In this document: piece after piece, positions 1 through 9,409 of the stretch | How positions within the stretch are numbered: position 1 is the first letter of the stretch | Layout: each line of letters opens with the position of its first letter | The notes under the pieces: generated by a model | The model's database searches: none | Seen by the model: the letters and a program-made list of their open reading frames with translations, nothing else | Told to the model about the DNA's origin: nothing | Position numbers and translations under genes: made by a program | DNA from: Agarophyton chilense | Taxonomy: Eukaryota > Rhodophyta > Florideophyceae > Gracilariales > Gracilariaceae | Direction of reading: 5' to 3' | Assembly: GCA_030374765.1 (NCBI GenBank) | Contig: JARGXX010000007.1 | Location: 434,001-498,000 of the forward strand | Length of the DNA stretch: 64,000 nucleotides

Positions 1-422
1 TACAAGCTAACCCCCTTTGATGTGGCATTGGTGTGTGCATATGTGACAAAACAAGGCTCATCAAAAGGGGATGAGCTACCGAAAAATTGGCAAAGAGGAT
101 GATGGAAGTGTGCATGGCACACGTAATGCGGTTGTGCCATGCACGCCCAAAAGAACGCGCGCGAGTGTAGCCGTTCCCAAAATGGACCGATGGCAAGTAT
201 CCCCGCGTACGCCCACGGCTTTCTTCGAACGTCCACCCACGGTCGCCACCCCCCCGCCCAAGCACTTACCACCCGTTAGCGCGCATGCCAGAAACCGCGC
301 TCGCCATGCGGTCCAACATTCCGCACAAGGATGAATTTGATAACCGTTTTCAGTGATACTCCTTCTGGTCGGAGAGGGCTGATTGACTCCCGGATGCTGA
401 CCAATTTCAGGCCGGGGGCAAC

Positions 423-1145
423 TCCATTGCCCCGGAACAGCATCAGGATGGCTCGCATTTGCGCACCAAGATCGGTGATTTCCAGGTGTACGTGGAGCAT
501 GTAGGCGATGCAGATGACTATGAGCCGGTTTTCTTTGACTGCGACCGAGTTCATCGCGTTGCTGTGCTTGACGTTCGTACACTCAATCACGATCGCCACG
601 GATGCAGCGTGATTGTTACACGATCGAGGTCGCCGGACAGGCATTAGGACCTCTTGCCCATTGACCATGGCTTCATTCTGCCGTTTGTGGTGCAGTCTGT
701 GCCATGGCTCATTTGGATGGATTGGTCGATGATTCGCGAGCCGCTCCCCGACAATGTCAAGGCCTACATTGAGTGTCTTGACGCAGAGTCGGGGTTATGC
801 ATCATGGACAATGAGCTTGATGGAAAGCTCAGATCTGGATCCCTTCGTGCTGTCAAGGTGGCTCCCATGCTGCTGCAGAAGGGTGCAGCGGCCGGGGTCA
901 CGCTTTACGAAGTTGGGCTTTTTATCTACAGCCACCGCGGCGATCCTCACATCAATTCGAAGCTGGAGAAAACTATGATCGAGGCAAAGAACGCGGGTAG
1001 TACCAGGGAGTGCCATCTCAGTGAGGAAGAGTACGAGAACAGGAAGAAGAGTGAAGCACTACACAAGCGTGACCACAGCATGAATGCAATTCACTTTCAT
1101 GACTCTTACGTGGAGGATTACATTGTCACGTATGCTCTAAGCTAA
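423..1145 (+). pseudogene. PI4K gamma-like kinase, C-terminal part, interrupted
   Basis: One plus-strand frame resembles the C-terminal half of the plant/algal phosphatidylinositol 4-kinase gamma (PI3/PI4 kinase-like) family. These proteins phosphorylate phosphatidylinositol, or in some members act as protein kinases. Visible hallmarks are HRVAVLDVRTLNHDRHG (about 550-600), matching the family's HKIAVLDIRLANTDRN catalytic-loop region, and LPIDHGFILP (about 654-685), matching the DxG-like IPIDHG segment. Downstream, MLLQKGAAAGVTLYEVGLF matches the family's helical end (MLLKKGAxxGLTLYEIG). A TAG at 645-647 splits the frame just before LPIDHG, in a loop that is variable in the family, without any frameshift. 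Upstream of 423 the same frame holds further stops and the N-terminal lobe is not recognisable. It is either a decayed copy or the 3' end of a gene whose upstream exons lie outside. The family match is fairly sure; its functional state is not. Confidence 0.68.
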
Positions 1146-2814
1146 TATCCAATTCTGCAATAATACCAGAACGCAGCGGGGTATCTTCGAAGAATGCTTA
1201 AAGCAAATGTTCGACCTCTATTCGACTGATCAACCGGCTCTACTTCCCAGCTCTAAATAATATGATTTTGTCTTCCATACGAGCGTCAGGAATTTTGTGG
1301 TTCGTTTCAAGCTTCTGCATGGTCACATCTTTCATTAAATTTTAAGGGAAGATGTGACCATCTACACCCATTAAATCCGAAGTTTACTATCACGTGTTTT
1401 GCGATGCCGTGCTTATCGTTTAGGGAAATTACAAAGCGAGTAGACGAAGCCCTACTTCGCATCGGCGTGAATTACCGCTCAGCGGTAAAATTATTTCCTT
1501 GGCACCAAACACTTGGAGTGGGGCGGTGTTTACCCAATCAGTTTCGTATAGCAGCCACTCACTTGGTGATCTGGATCTCGATTTCTGATTTCAAAATTGG
1601 ACAGCTTTTGAAGCTTACGTTCTATTCATCATGGTAGTCTGTATCACGAGGCTTCTCTAGAAACCCGTTGTGCGGTTTCATGAGACTGTGTTAGCATTCG
1701 AGAGTATAGTTATGGAATCAGAAATGTCAAATGCCAACGCAGTCCGTGATGCTCAATCTTCGCGAAGCTGGACTTCTGATAGCAGTGAAGATACTGTTGT
1801 GTCTAATGCGTAGAGCCCATCGACAATTATCATATCTTCAGCCGTGCCAGAACCCATTACCTCATTCCGTTAGAAAAACTCCTATCTTCTTAAGCACACG
1901 ATTTTAGTAGGAACTGGACATTTTCAGGGCTCTGCTCCATCATCTACTACTCTCTGTGAGAAAGCCCTGGACTTAAATCAGCCTTTGTGTAATTATTCAT
2001 CGTGCGCATTGAGTGTCTCATCAACTCGTTCTGTTTTAGAGAAGAATAAAGAAAAGATACGCACGTACAGAGCCAGAAACAGAAATAAAGATAATCGAAA
2101 TGCCAGGAAACGTTATAGGTGGCGTAAATCTCAGTAACAAGGGGTTCAACAGCCTGTCAGCACAAATATCCCGGAAATTATGAAACACAGCGCTCTTGAT
2201 AGCAATTAATGTCCGTCGAAGAGTGAGGGCTTATACAAAGTACAAACTGTGAAACTTGTCGCTGAATTTACACGGTACTATCATTCGTTTACATCTAAGA
2301 CCACTGGTGCTGAGAAATGGACTCTTATACGGATTCATAAAACTAGTAATGGATAGCAAAGAGTCATTGGTTCTTTTACATTTAATGTTACTCACAATGG
2401 CTAGCCGATGCTGTACCCATAGGAAACTATCCTATACGTTCATGATCAAACTTTCGTCGGTCATGCTCAAAGCCTACTTGTAGCGCTCCTAAACGGCGAA
2501 TTTTATCCGGAGTAGATGTCGGAGACTTCTAATCACTACCAATCCCAATTCCTAGACTTATCATCACAGTGAGTGTGGTACGCATACATTCTTTTATCAT
2601 CACACATGAGGTTTGCATGAGTATTACTACATAAGGTACGTGCTGCTGATCTATATTCATCGCGTAAGAAGGGATCATTTCCCTGCAAGGTGGCTTGGGC
2701 AGCAGCTTCTGAAGCCAGTTTGGCAAGGCAAGTTGTGGCTAAGTTGTAGTTTCCGGAAGGAGAGCGACCTTCTTATTCCTCAGACTAGGAAGGAATGATT
2801 CCATATGAGGAGGC
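1146..2814. other. Stretch without recognisable gene
   Basis: This AT-richer stretch follows the kinase-like fragment. Reading frames on both strands are short and match no family I know. No repeats, terminal inverted repeats or RNA genes were seen. Confidence 0.5.
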
Positions 2815-3396
2815 TTGCAACTTTTGATGCAACAAGCTACAACAAAAGCTGATAAGTGGGAAAAACTCGGGAGTGACAGAGTTATCGGCCACAGTCAGAA
2901 GCAGAAAAGAGGTATCCAAAGAAAACATGGCGACATGGCTACAATCAACACGTCCAATATAAATGCAATCAATCTCGACACTATATGGGATGAAAGCAGG
3001 AGAATAGACAAAATGGTAAGACATAACGAACAACTAATTCATAGCGGCTTGCCTTGCTCAGGAGTGGGTAGGGCCAAGATAGGCCAGGACCGGGGCAGTA
3101 TACTCTGCCTGACTATTGCACCAAACGCCGCACTAAAACAGGTGACCCTCCAAAGAGTGGATGAGGCCAAGTATGGAGGACTTGAAGATGCATTCCTTGG
3201 CTCGGATTTTGCAAAGTATTGGAAGAGAGAGATTTTAAATCAGGACATCGCAGCGACACGGAGGAAGTTCACTGATACCAGGGGTTCTCGCGAAGCACTA
3301 GGTCGACAAACAAAGCGGAATAAAGTGGGTTTCGAGCCAAGTGTACTTGATGAGGAAGGATTTGATGGAAAGCCACAGTTGATGAAAGTGAATTAG
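2815..3396 (+). CDS. Unrecognised ORF next to the copia insertion
   Basis: A 193-codon open frame, hydrophilic and rich in Lys, Arg, Asp and Gln, with no motif that I recognise. It ends about 140 bp before the copia target site. The sequence before the copia element (to 3539), the ~95 bp between copia and gypsy (8625-8719) and the sequence after gypsy (from 20097) were once contiguous, so this ORF belongs to the pre-insertion locus. It may be part of an older decayed element or a chance frame. There is no clear promoter, and the first ATG codons are not in a strong context. Confidence 0.25.
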   Translation: MQLLMQQATTKADKWEKLGSDRVIGHSQKQKRGIQRKHGDMATINTSNINAINLDTIWDESRRIDKMVRHNEQLIHSGLPCSGVGRAKIGQDRGSILCLTIAPNAALKQVTLQRVDEAKYGGLEDAFLGSDFAKYWKREILNQDIAATRRKFTDTRGSREALGRQTKRNKVGFEPSVLDEEGFDGKPQLMKVN

Positions 3397-3539
3397 GAGG
3401 GCATTTCAGGAGGCATCGAGGTGATGAGAAACTTTTGCACGGCATCGGGTGGAACGTTGGGGACGGAATAGGTACAATTGCAATACAAAATGGTCTCAGC
3501 CGGGAAAACGAATAGTCCAAGCGTGAAGGTGGTGGCGGT

Positions 3540-3807
3540 TAAAAGAGTTATGGACACTCTACTGTTCAGTGTCGACCTTGTCGAAGAGGTAGAGCGTGCA
3601 AATTGCTAGAGTGTAGTCGTTGTACACTATCGGTGTGAGTACCGTGGTTTACAATTCATAATCATGAAGGTCTAAATACACAAAGTCATAACATATAAAC
3701 GGCCGTAATTAACAACGAACATATTCATCAAACTGAATCAAAGATACAAATTCAAATACCAAGCGGGCGCATCCAAAAGCAACCAACCAGAACCGAATAG
3801 TTCTATA
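3540..3807 (-). repeat. Copia 3' LTR
   Basis: This 268-bp direct repeat matches 8352-8619 except at one position. It is preceded by GCGGT, which reappears after the other LTR. Because the element lies on the minus strand, this is its 3' LTR. Confidence 0.92.
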
Positions 3808-3818
3808 CTCCTCCCTTT

Positions 3819-6800
3819 TCACCCAAAGTTTTTCTCAGAGTGTTTTGTCTCCGAGATCTTGTCAAAGTCGAAACAAAGTTTTCCAGTAAACAAAGTTAAC
3901 TGAAGTGCATCAGTCAGCGCGCTGTCCTTCTTCGTCAGAGGATCAGCCAGATTAGAATGTCCAGGAACCCAAGAGATCTTATCCACAGCACCAGTCTGAA
4001 ATTCGTAGCGAACACATGCAACATCACCGCGGATAGACTTGTCGATGGAATTCTTTTGTGTGGATAGTGAAGTAAAGAGATCTTTGGAGTCAACAGCCAA
4101 ACGCAACTTGATTTCCTTCCCAAGTAGCTCGGTGTAGGCGTTAGAAATAGTCTTACCTTCATCAATGCCCTCAGAAGCGGCGAGGATTTCCGCAGCTGGA
4201 ACACTCTTAACAGGACGCTTCGATTTGTGGGACATCCACGAGATGGCATGGTAGATGGACTGATTCTTCATTTCACCAACCAACAAACCAGTGAGCACAC
4301 CAAGTTGTCCGCATTCGTCCGTCCTGGAAGCATCAGAAAAAACCAACACGCTCAGTTCGTGCTGTCTATTATCCGTCGGTATCGGATAAGCAATGGTTGT
4401 CCCAAGCTTCTTAAGCTTACGAACAATATTTATCTGTTCAACCAAATGACAAACCTTAAGTTCCGGTGCTTTCTGCTGCAAGTAGCTTGCATAGAATGAG
4501 CAGAATGGTGAAGCTGCAGTCCCAATCCAACCAAGCGAGCTGTTGGTTGAGGCAAACACGGATTTCTCGATCTTGTTCAGAGATTGATCGAACTGCTTGC
4601 GACGTTGCCTAGTGAATGGATATTCTACGACTGCATCCAACTTGTCATCTGCATCCGTCTCAATTGTCATGTCACCATTTTGCACCGTGTTGATACCAAA
4701 GAACCGAAGCTTTCCTGGACCCTTCATGACATCGCCAAACTTGAAACGCTTGTCGAACTCTTTCATGAAATGATTCACCCGATCTCCTTTTCCGGCAGCT
4801 TTCAGGTCATCAACAATTTTTGCCACAATTAACACCAATTTTCCGTTTTCTTTCTGAAAGAACAGCTGTGGCACATGCACTGATTGCGTGAGTCCAATGT
4901 CAAACATAACTTGATCAGACTGACTCTGCCATTTGGCATTTGCATTGACGAGGCCATACGCAGCTGTGAGTAGTAACCAAAGATGAGTAGCCTTCATGTG
5001 ACTTTCCTTCGGAGGGCGAACATATACATCCCTCTGAGCCTCCCCGGTCTGCAGGAATGCCGCTTTTACGTCAGCTCTATAGATGTTCCATTCGTATAGA
5101 GACGCAATTGACTCAAGGATACGTAGTCCTGTGGGCGGGCACGTTGTGCAATCTTTGCTCAAGGCATTCTTCAAGTCATCTTCATTACCATGTGGTGCTA
5201 TGCGAGCTTTCAGCTTAAGCGAGCCATCATCATTGGTCTTAACCTTGTACAATGTGTGGCTGTTAATGATGTTGGCGTTAGGCGGGACTTGATTATGCGA
5301 AACAGGGCGCACAGTCTTGAGAAAAGTCTCCTCCTCCTTCTTGTAGGCGTTCACCAAGGGAAATTGGTCAAAACCCTGGGCATGATGTCTAAGGAACGGC
5401 TTGTTCCCAAAGTGATCAAGCATCGATGAGAGAACAGAAGTCTCAGTGCTTGTTACCTGTAGCTCAGGTTGCGTAGAACTAGAACTGGCCGCGAATGTCT
5501 CATTGTTGAACTTCCATACTTCGTTCGAAATATCCAAAGTTTCAGTGTCTCCGTCATCATAGTGAATGTTCAAACGTCCATCTTCCTCCTCAGAGTGAAC
5601 AGTACCCGGATAGAACTGATCTTCGAGAGGCCAGAACACTGAGATGTTGTCACCGACAGATGGTTCAACGTTTGCAGACTCAGTGGAAAAATCATCATCA
5701 ACAGGTTTGATGTCTTCAGACGACGACACTGGAGTATCAGAGCCAGTTGCAGCATGTCCGGTGAGGTCAAATGAATTCTCCTCATTCGACTCATCAATAG
5801 AGTCGATACCTTCTTGCACTAGTTGTGCAAAGCTCTCTTGAGGTAGGGCTTTACGGGTGTCCTCGAAAGCAACTGTAACTTGTTTGCCTTTGCGTCCAGG
5901 TACAGTCACTGAGCGAGCACTGCGGTCAACGGAGAGAATTGGCTTGGCAATAGACCATTTTCCTCTCTTCTCGTGGTCTTTCTTATGATATACTTCGACC
6001 ATGTCGCTGACAGCGATAGGTGGTTCAGAGACCGCCTTCGAGCGCAAGATGAGCGCTAGCTTCCTGCGAGCGTGAAGTTGATCGCGAGCAGTGCGAACAT
6101 CATCGGGTACAGTCGTATCAGTGGGCTTTGCCACAACGGGACATGTAAACCCTTTGGCCAGTTCGAATGCAGACATTGTGTCATTCCCGTACAAGTCATT
6201 CGAAATGGAGACAGACTTGTATGCTCCAAGCATAGGATCAAAGTCCTGTCCAGCAGCTTCTTTCAAGCGGAGAAAGACACTGCGTATGATATTGTGCTTC
6301 GACTCGATGGCATTCTTAGAGTGCCTGCCAGGAGGCACTGGCTGAACTGGAATCCCAAGGTTGTCGATGTAGTCTTTAAACACACCGACTTGAAAGGCTT
6401 TGTCTGCCCGAATAGACTCAGGATACCAGAACTGGGAAACCCAAGCTGCTTCGAATCCAACAATAGCTTCTTTGAGGTTTGTCGATGACACCGCATGAAC
6501 ACATGAGTACCTCGTGATTAGATCCATTAGATGCATAAGCAATATTTCATCCAAGTGCAAGTGGTCAACGCACAGAACCTCATTGAAATTCTTGGATAGT
6601 GAGCTGATAGATACCTTGCGGCTCGGTTGCGGAACTGCTGTTGAACGACAAGCAGAACAACGATTGACCATTTGTGTAACATAAGATGCAACCGTGTCAT
6701 TCCAAAATCCGTTTCTTTCTAGAAGAAGCTTGTAGTCGGTAAGGCTAGCATGTCCGCACACATGCTTGTGTACCTTGTCAATGATTCTCTTTACCTCAGG

Positions 6801-8348
6801 CCATGGTTTCGAATTGACAGTTACAGCTGAAAGGCATGAAAGCACAGAGCTCTTACTGCAGTTACCAGTAAAGCGATTGAGCTCGACGTAGCTCAAAAAA
6901 TCACGGTTGACGAGAGAAATAGATTCCCTTGTACCATTTGCAAGAAAGACCAGAGCATTTATTCCAATGTGCTCAATGTTGGCCTTGCTGGTCACATTCC
7001 TTCCTATGACCCACTGAGATGAACCGTCTAATACCAAATGCTTGATTTCGATCAGAGACCCTTGGTCTGATCTGGCTGTCAAAACAATGGAGCCTAAAAT
7101 GCGGCGTGCTGGACTAGCATGATCTCCTGTCCCATACTGCCAATGGGTGTGTCCATTGAGCGTGTCGGGAATGGGCCCTAAGGTGGGGTTTGTTGGCATT
7201 CCAAGATGTTCACCCAACAGGCCAAGTTCAACTGAGCCAATTCCAGCATATGGCGCTCCATCATCAAGAAGAGGTCCTAGTTCAACAGTTGGCATATTTG
7301 TAGTAGCAGAGGAACTGCAGAGACGGTTTGTGGTCACACTATAATGTGGAGCGGCTGGAGATGTTGCCGTGCTAGACGTAACAGGCTTTGGAGTCGTTGC
7401 CATATTGAATCGAACCGTCTTTGTATGCGATTTGTCATCTGTGTCACGTCTTGAGCTTTCGTGATACCTAGATCGCGAGGAACTCAAGCCATTGGCTCCT
7501 GATCTTTGGGGTCTGTCAAAAGACTTGCAATGTGAGGGAAGTGATCCATCAGCATTGTGGTTGCGTTTCCAATGTCCGTACTTACCGCACAGATCACATG
7601 GATACTTCATTGTAGGAGATTGTCCCTTTTGATTGAACCGGTGTCGCTCATGACGAGTTGTACCACCAGAGCTGGCCGATAAGGTTCCATACTCTTGCGC
7701 TGGATGCGAAGTCTTGTCGCATTGCTTGATTACAGAGGCTACAGACTGATACGTGATGGCACTTAAAAACTGTTCGTTGGAAGACTGTGAATTTAGGTTT
7801 TCGTCCGACGGTGCAGCAGCAGCCATGACAGACACACGCTGAGAGTCATCAATTGCAGAATTAGACAGTAGCATCAAAGCTGTAATACATTCCGGTAGTT
7901 TAGTTGTCGTGGAAATAGAGTTGAATCTTGCAACCTGTGCAGAAAAACGAGACTCAAAATTCTTCATGGTCTCGGTATTACCACGTCTTGTATTCCAGAG
8001 TTGGTTAAAGTCACGATACGCCTCACTCACCACAGAAAGAGCGTCTTTCTGATAAATTTTGCCAACTATAACATTGACGGCACCTTCAGTAACCAACTCA
8101 GCCTCTGAAATTCCGGAGCAGAGGTCTTTAGCACGCCCGTACAGCTGGGACTTAAGACAAATTGCTTGCAGAGTAGCTGGGATCTTGTGACTGTTTGAGG
8201 CGGGCAGTGCGTTGTGAAATGTCTGCCAAAGATTGACAGCATCACGATATTCTTTTTGATCACCTTTGCCATCTGTCCATGGCGGGGACTTGGCATCCCA
8301 GGAGAACTTAGGCCTGGAAGGCAAATTGGAATTGGGCGCTGGGCCCAT
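3819..8348 (-). CDS. Copia gag-pol polyprotein
   Basis: A single fused frame of about 1,509 residues from the ATG at 8348; an alternative ATG lies in the LTR at 8369. Order of parts: a gag region with a zinc-knuckle-like CDLCGKYGHWKRNH; a protease-like region (LVLDGSS); integrase with the HHCC-type N-terminal domain (HVCGHASL ... CSACRS) and a DDE core starting CVDHLHLD; reverse transcriptase with VKAAFLQT and KIVDDLKA at the active site; RNase H with SDASR, DSKDL and HSNLADPLTKK. This is the usual copia order. The polyprotein would form a virus-like particle and carry out reverse transcription and integration. It looks whole. Confidence 0.92.
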   Translation of the reverse strand: MGPAPNSNLPSRPKFSWDAKSPPWTDGKGDQKEYRDAVNLWQTFHNALPASNSHKIPATLQAICLKSQLYGRAKDLCSGISEAELVTEGAVNVIVGKIYQKDALSVVSEAYRDFNQLWNTRRGNTETMKNFESRFSAQVARFNSISTTTKLPECITALMLLSNSAIDDSQRVSVMAAAAPSDENLNSQSSNEQFLSAITYQSVASVIKQCDKTSHPAQEYGTLSASSGGTTRHERHRFNQKGQSPTMKYPCDLCGKYGHWKRNHNADGSLPSHCKSFDRPQRSGANGLSSSRSRYHESSRRDTDDKSHTKTVRFNMATTPKPVTSSTATSPAAPHYSVTTNRLCSSSATTNMPTVELGPLLDDGAPYAGIGSVELGLLGEHLGMPTNPTLGPIPDTLNGHTHWQYGTGDHASPARRILGSIVLTARSDQGSLIEIKHLVLDGSSQWVIGRNVTSKANIEHIGINALVFLANGTRESISLVNRDFLSYVELNRFTGNCSKSSVLSCLSAVTVNSKPWPEVKRIIDKVHKHVCGHASLTDYKLLLERNGFWNDTVASYVTQMVNRCSACRSTAVPQPSRKVSISSLSKNFNEVLCVDHLHLDEILLMHLMDLITRYSCVHAVSSTNLKEAIVGFEAAWVSQFWYPESIRADKAFQVGVFKDYIDNLGIPVQPVPPGRHSKNAIESKHNIIRSVFLRLKEAAGQDFDPMLGAYKSVSISNDLYGNDTMSAFELAKGFTCPVVAKPTDTTVPDDVRTARDQLHARRKLALILRSKAVSEPPIAVSDMVEVYHKKDHEKRGKWSIAKPILSVDRSARSVTVPGRKGKQVTVAFEDTRKALPQESFAQLVQEGIDSIDESNEENSFDLTGHAATGSDTPVSSSEDIKPVDDDFSTESANVEPSVGDNISVFWPLEDQFYPGTVHSEEEDGRLNIHYDDGDTETLDISNEVWKFNNETFAASSSSTQPELQVTSTETSVLSSMLDHFGNKPFLRHHAQGFDQFPLVNAYKKEEETFLKTVRPVSHNQVPPNANIINSHTLYKVKTNDDGSLKLKARIAPHGNEDDLKNALSKDCTTCPPTGLRILESIASLYEWNIYRADVKAAFLQTGEAQRDVYVRPPKESHMKATHLWLLLTAAYGLVNANAKWQSQSDQVMFDIGLTQSVHVPQLFFQKENGKLVLIVAKIVDDLKAAGKGDRVNHFMKEFDKRFKFGDVMKGPGKLRFFGINTVQNGDMTIETDADDKLDAVVEYPFTRQRRKQFDQSLNKIEKSVFASTNSSLGWIGTAASPFCSFYASYLQQKAPELKVCHLVEQINIVRKLKKLGTTIAYPIPTDNRQHELSVLVFSDASRTDECGQLGVLTGLLVGEMKNQSIYHAISWMSHKSKRPVKSVPAAEILAASEGIDEGKTISNAYTELLGKEIKLRLAVDSKDLFTSLSTQKNSIDKSIRGDVACVRYEFQTGAVDKISWVPGHSNLADPLTKKDSALTDALQLTLFTGKLCFDFDKISETKHSEKNFG

Positions 8349-8351
8349 AAC
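8338..8351 (-). promoter_or_regulatory. Copia primer-binding site, initiator-tRNA anticodon arm type
   Basis: Directly inside the 5' LTR the plus strand reads GCTGGGCCCATAAC, the conserved anticodon-arm sequence of eukaryotic initiator tRNA-Met (CAT anticodon inside). The minus-strand RNA would therefore pair with an internal part of that tRNA rather than its 3' CCA end, as in Drosophila copia, which is primed by a 5' half of initiator tRNA-Met. The gag-pol ATG (8348-8346) lies within this site. Confidence 0.75.
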
Positions 8352-8619
8352 TAAAAGAGTTATGGACACTCTACTGTTCAGTGTCGACCTTGTCGAAGAG
8401 GTAGAGCGTGCAAATTGCTAGAGTGTAGTCGTTGTACACTATCGGTGTGAGTACCGTGGTTTACAATTCATAATCATGAAGGTCTAAATACACAAAGTCA
8501 TAACATATAAACGGCCGTAATTAACAACGAACATATTCATCAAACTGAATCAAAGATACAAATTCAAATACCAAGCGAGCGCATCCAAAAGCAACCAACC
8601 AGAACCGAATAGTTCTATA
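8352..8619 (-). repeat. Copia 5' LTR
   Basis: The partner of the repeat at 3540-3807, followed by the GCGGT duplication at 8620-8624. It lies upstream of the gag-pol start on the minus strand, so it is the 5' LTR and should hold the promoter. Confidence 0.92.
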
Positions 8620-8719
8620 GCGGTGGTAGCGTCAGTTATGTTGGAGACGAACTGGTAGCGAGCGACGAACGAAAGGCGTATGGCGTCAAAGTTTGAAAGA
8701 GTTTCGGGAAGTTACAGCA

Positions 8720-9385
8720 TGTATTATCCGCTCTAACGGAGAGAGCAGACACCTGCGACAGCGTTCGGACTGCCGATGGGTCGCTTGCGGCGAAGGAAAA
8801 GGGGTGGTAGAGCTACAACACCAGCGAGCTGGAAGTGGGGTGTAAGGCCACTACTCGCCAGCGAGGGTGAACAGTGCAACTGGAAAACGTTGACGGAATG
8901 TAGGTACGAGACGGCTCGTGAAGTGGTTGGGGGCTTACTATCTATTATAGCTCCTCCGGATCTCCGGTTAAGGAATCCTAAGCGAGGAACAGAATAGTCA
9001 TGATGCCAATGTTGTCTCCTTTACTCGGAGTCGGCGCTCACCTGTGGTACACTACATACTGTGTGCCAGAGTGAGTGCCCAAATCATACGTAAATCATAC
9101 CCAGTGATCAGCCACTTAGCCCAAACACTGTATGGGTATGGTCCCTCATTGACTTACATCTACAAAGGGTAGTAATATCAGCCTCGTGGATCGCCACTAC
9201 ATGCGCCGTTGCAAGCCACTCCACTCGTGATACCACGTGTTTCACTAAGACATTCTGCCTCTAGGCATCCTATTCAGGATGCCGCGTCATATCACAATGT
9301 TGATGTTAACACTCACTTATGAGTTCCAACCGCGATTTCGCGAAAACCCAACCCATCCGATTCCCCGACATAGTAGAATAGTACA
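8720..9385 (-). repeat. Gypsy 3' LTR
   Basis: About 666 bp, starting TGTATTATCC and ending AGTACA on the plus strand, in direct orientation with the repeat at 19430-20096. A purine-rich tract (GAGGGGGG on the minus strand, about 9386-9396) next to its inner edge fits a polypurine tract, making this the 3' LTR of a minus-strand element. Confidence 0.85.
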
Positions 9386-9409
9386 TACCCCCCTCGTTAA
9401 GCGCGAACC

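Larger units (their letters stand above)
3540..8619 (-). mobile_element. Ty1/copia retrotransposon, looks whole and young
   Basis: A complete copia-type element with two 268-bp LTRs, a 5-bp target duplication GCGGT (3535-3539 and 8620-8624), a primer-binding site, a polypurine tract (GGGAGGAG, minus strand, about 3808-3815) and one long gag-pol frame. The LTRs differ at a single position, so the insertion is recent. The LTR ends read TATAGAAC...CTCTTTTA rather than TG...CA; the target duplication fixes these borders. The integrase and reverse-transcriptase style and the single fused gag-pol recall copia lineages of red algae (GalEa/PyRE-like), but that placement is an inference. Confidence 0.93.
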
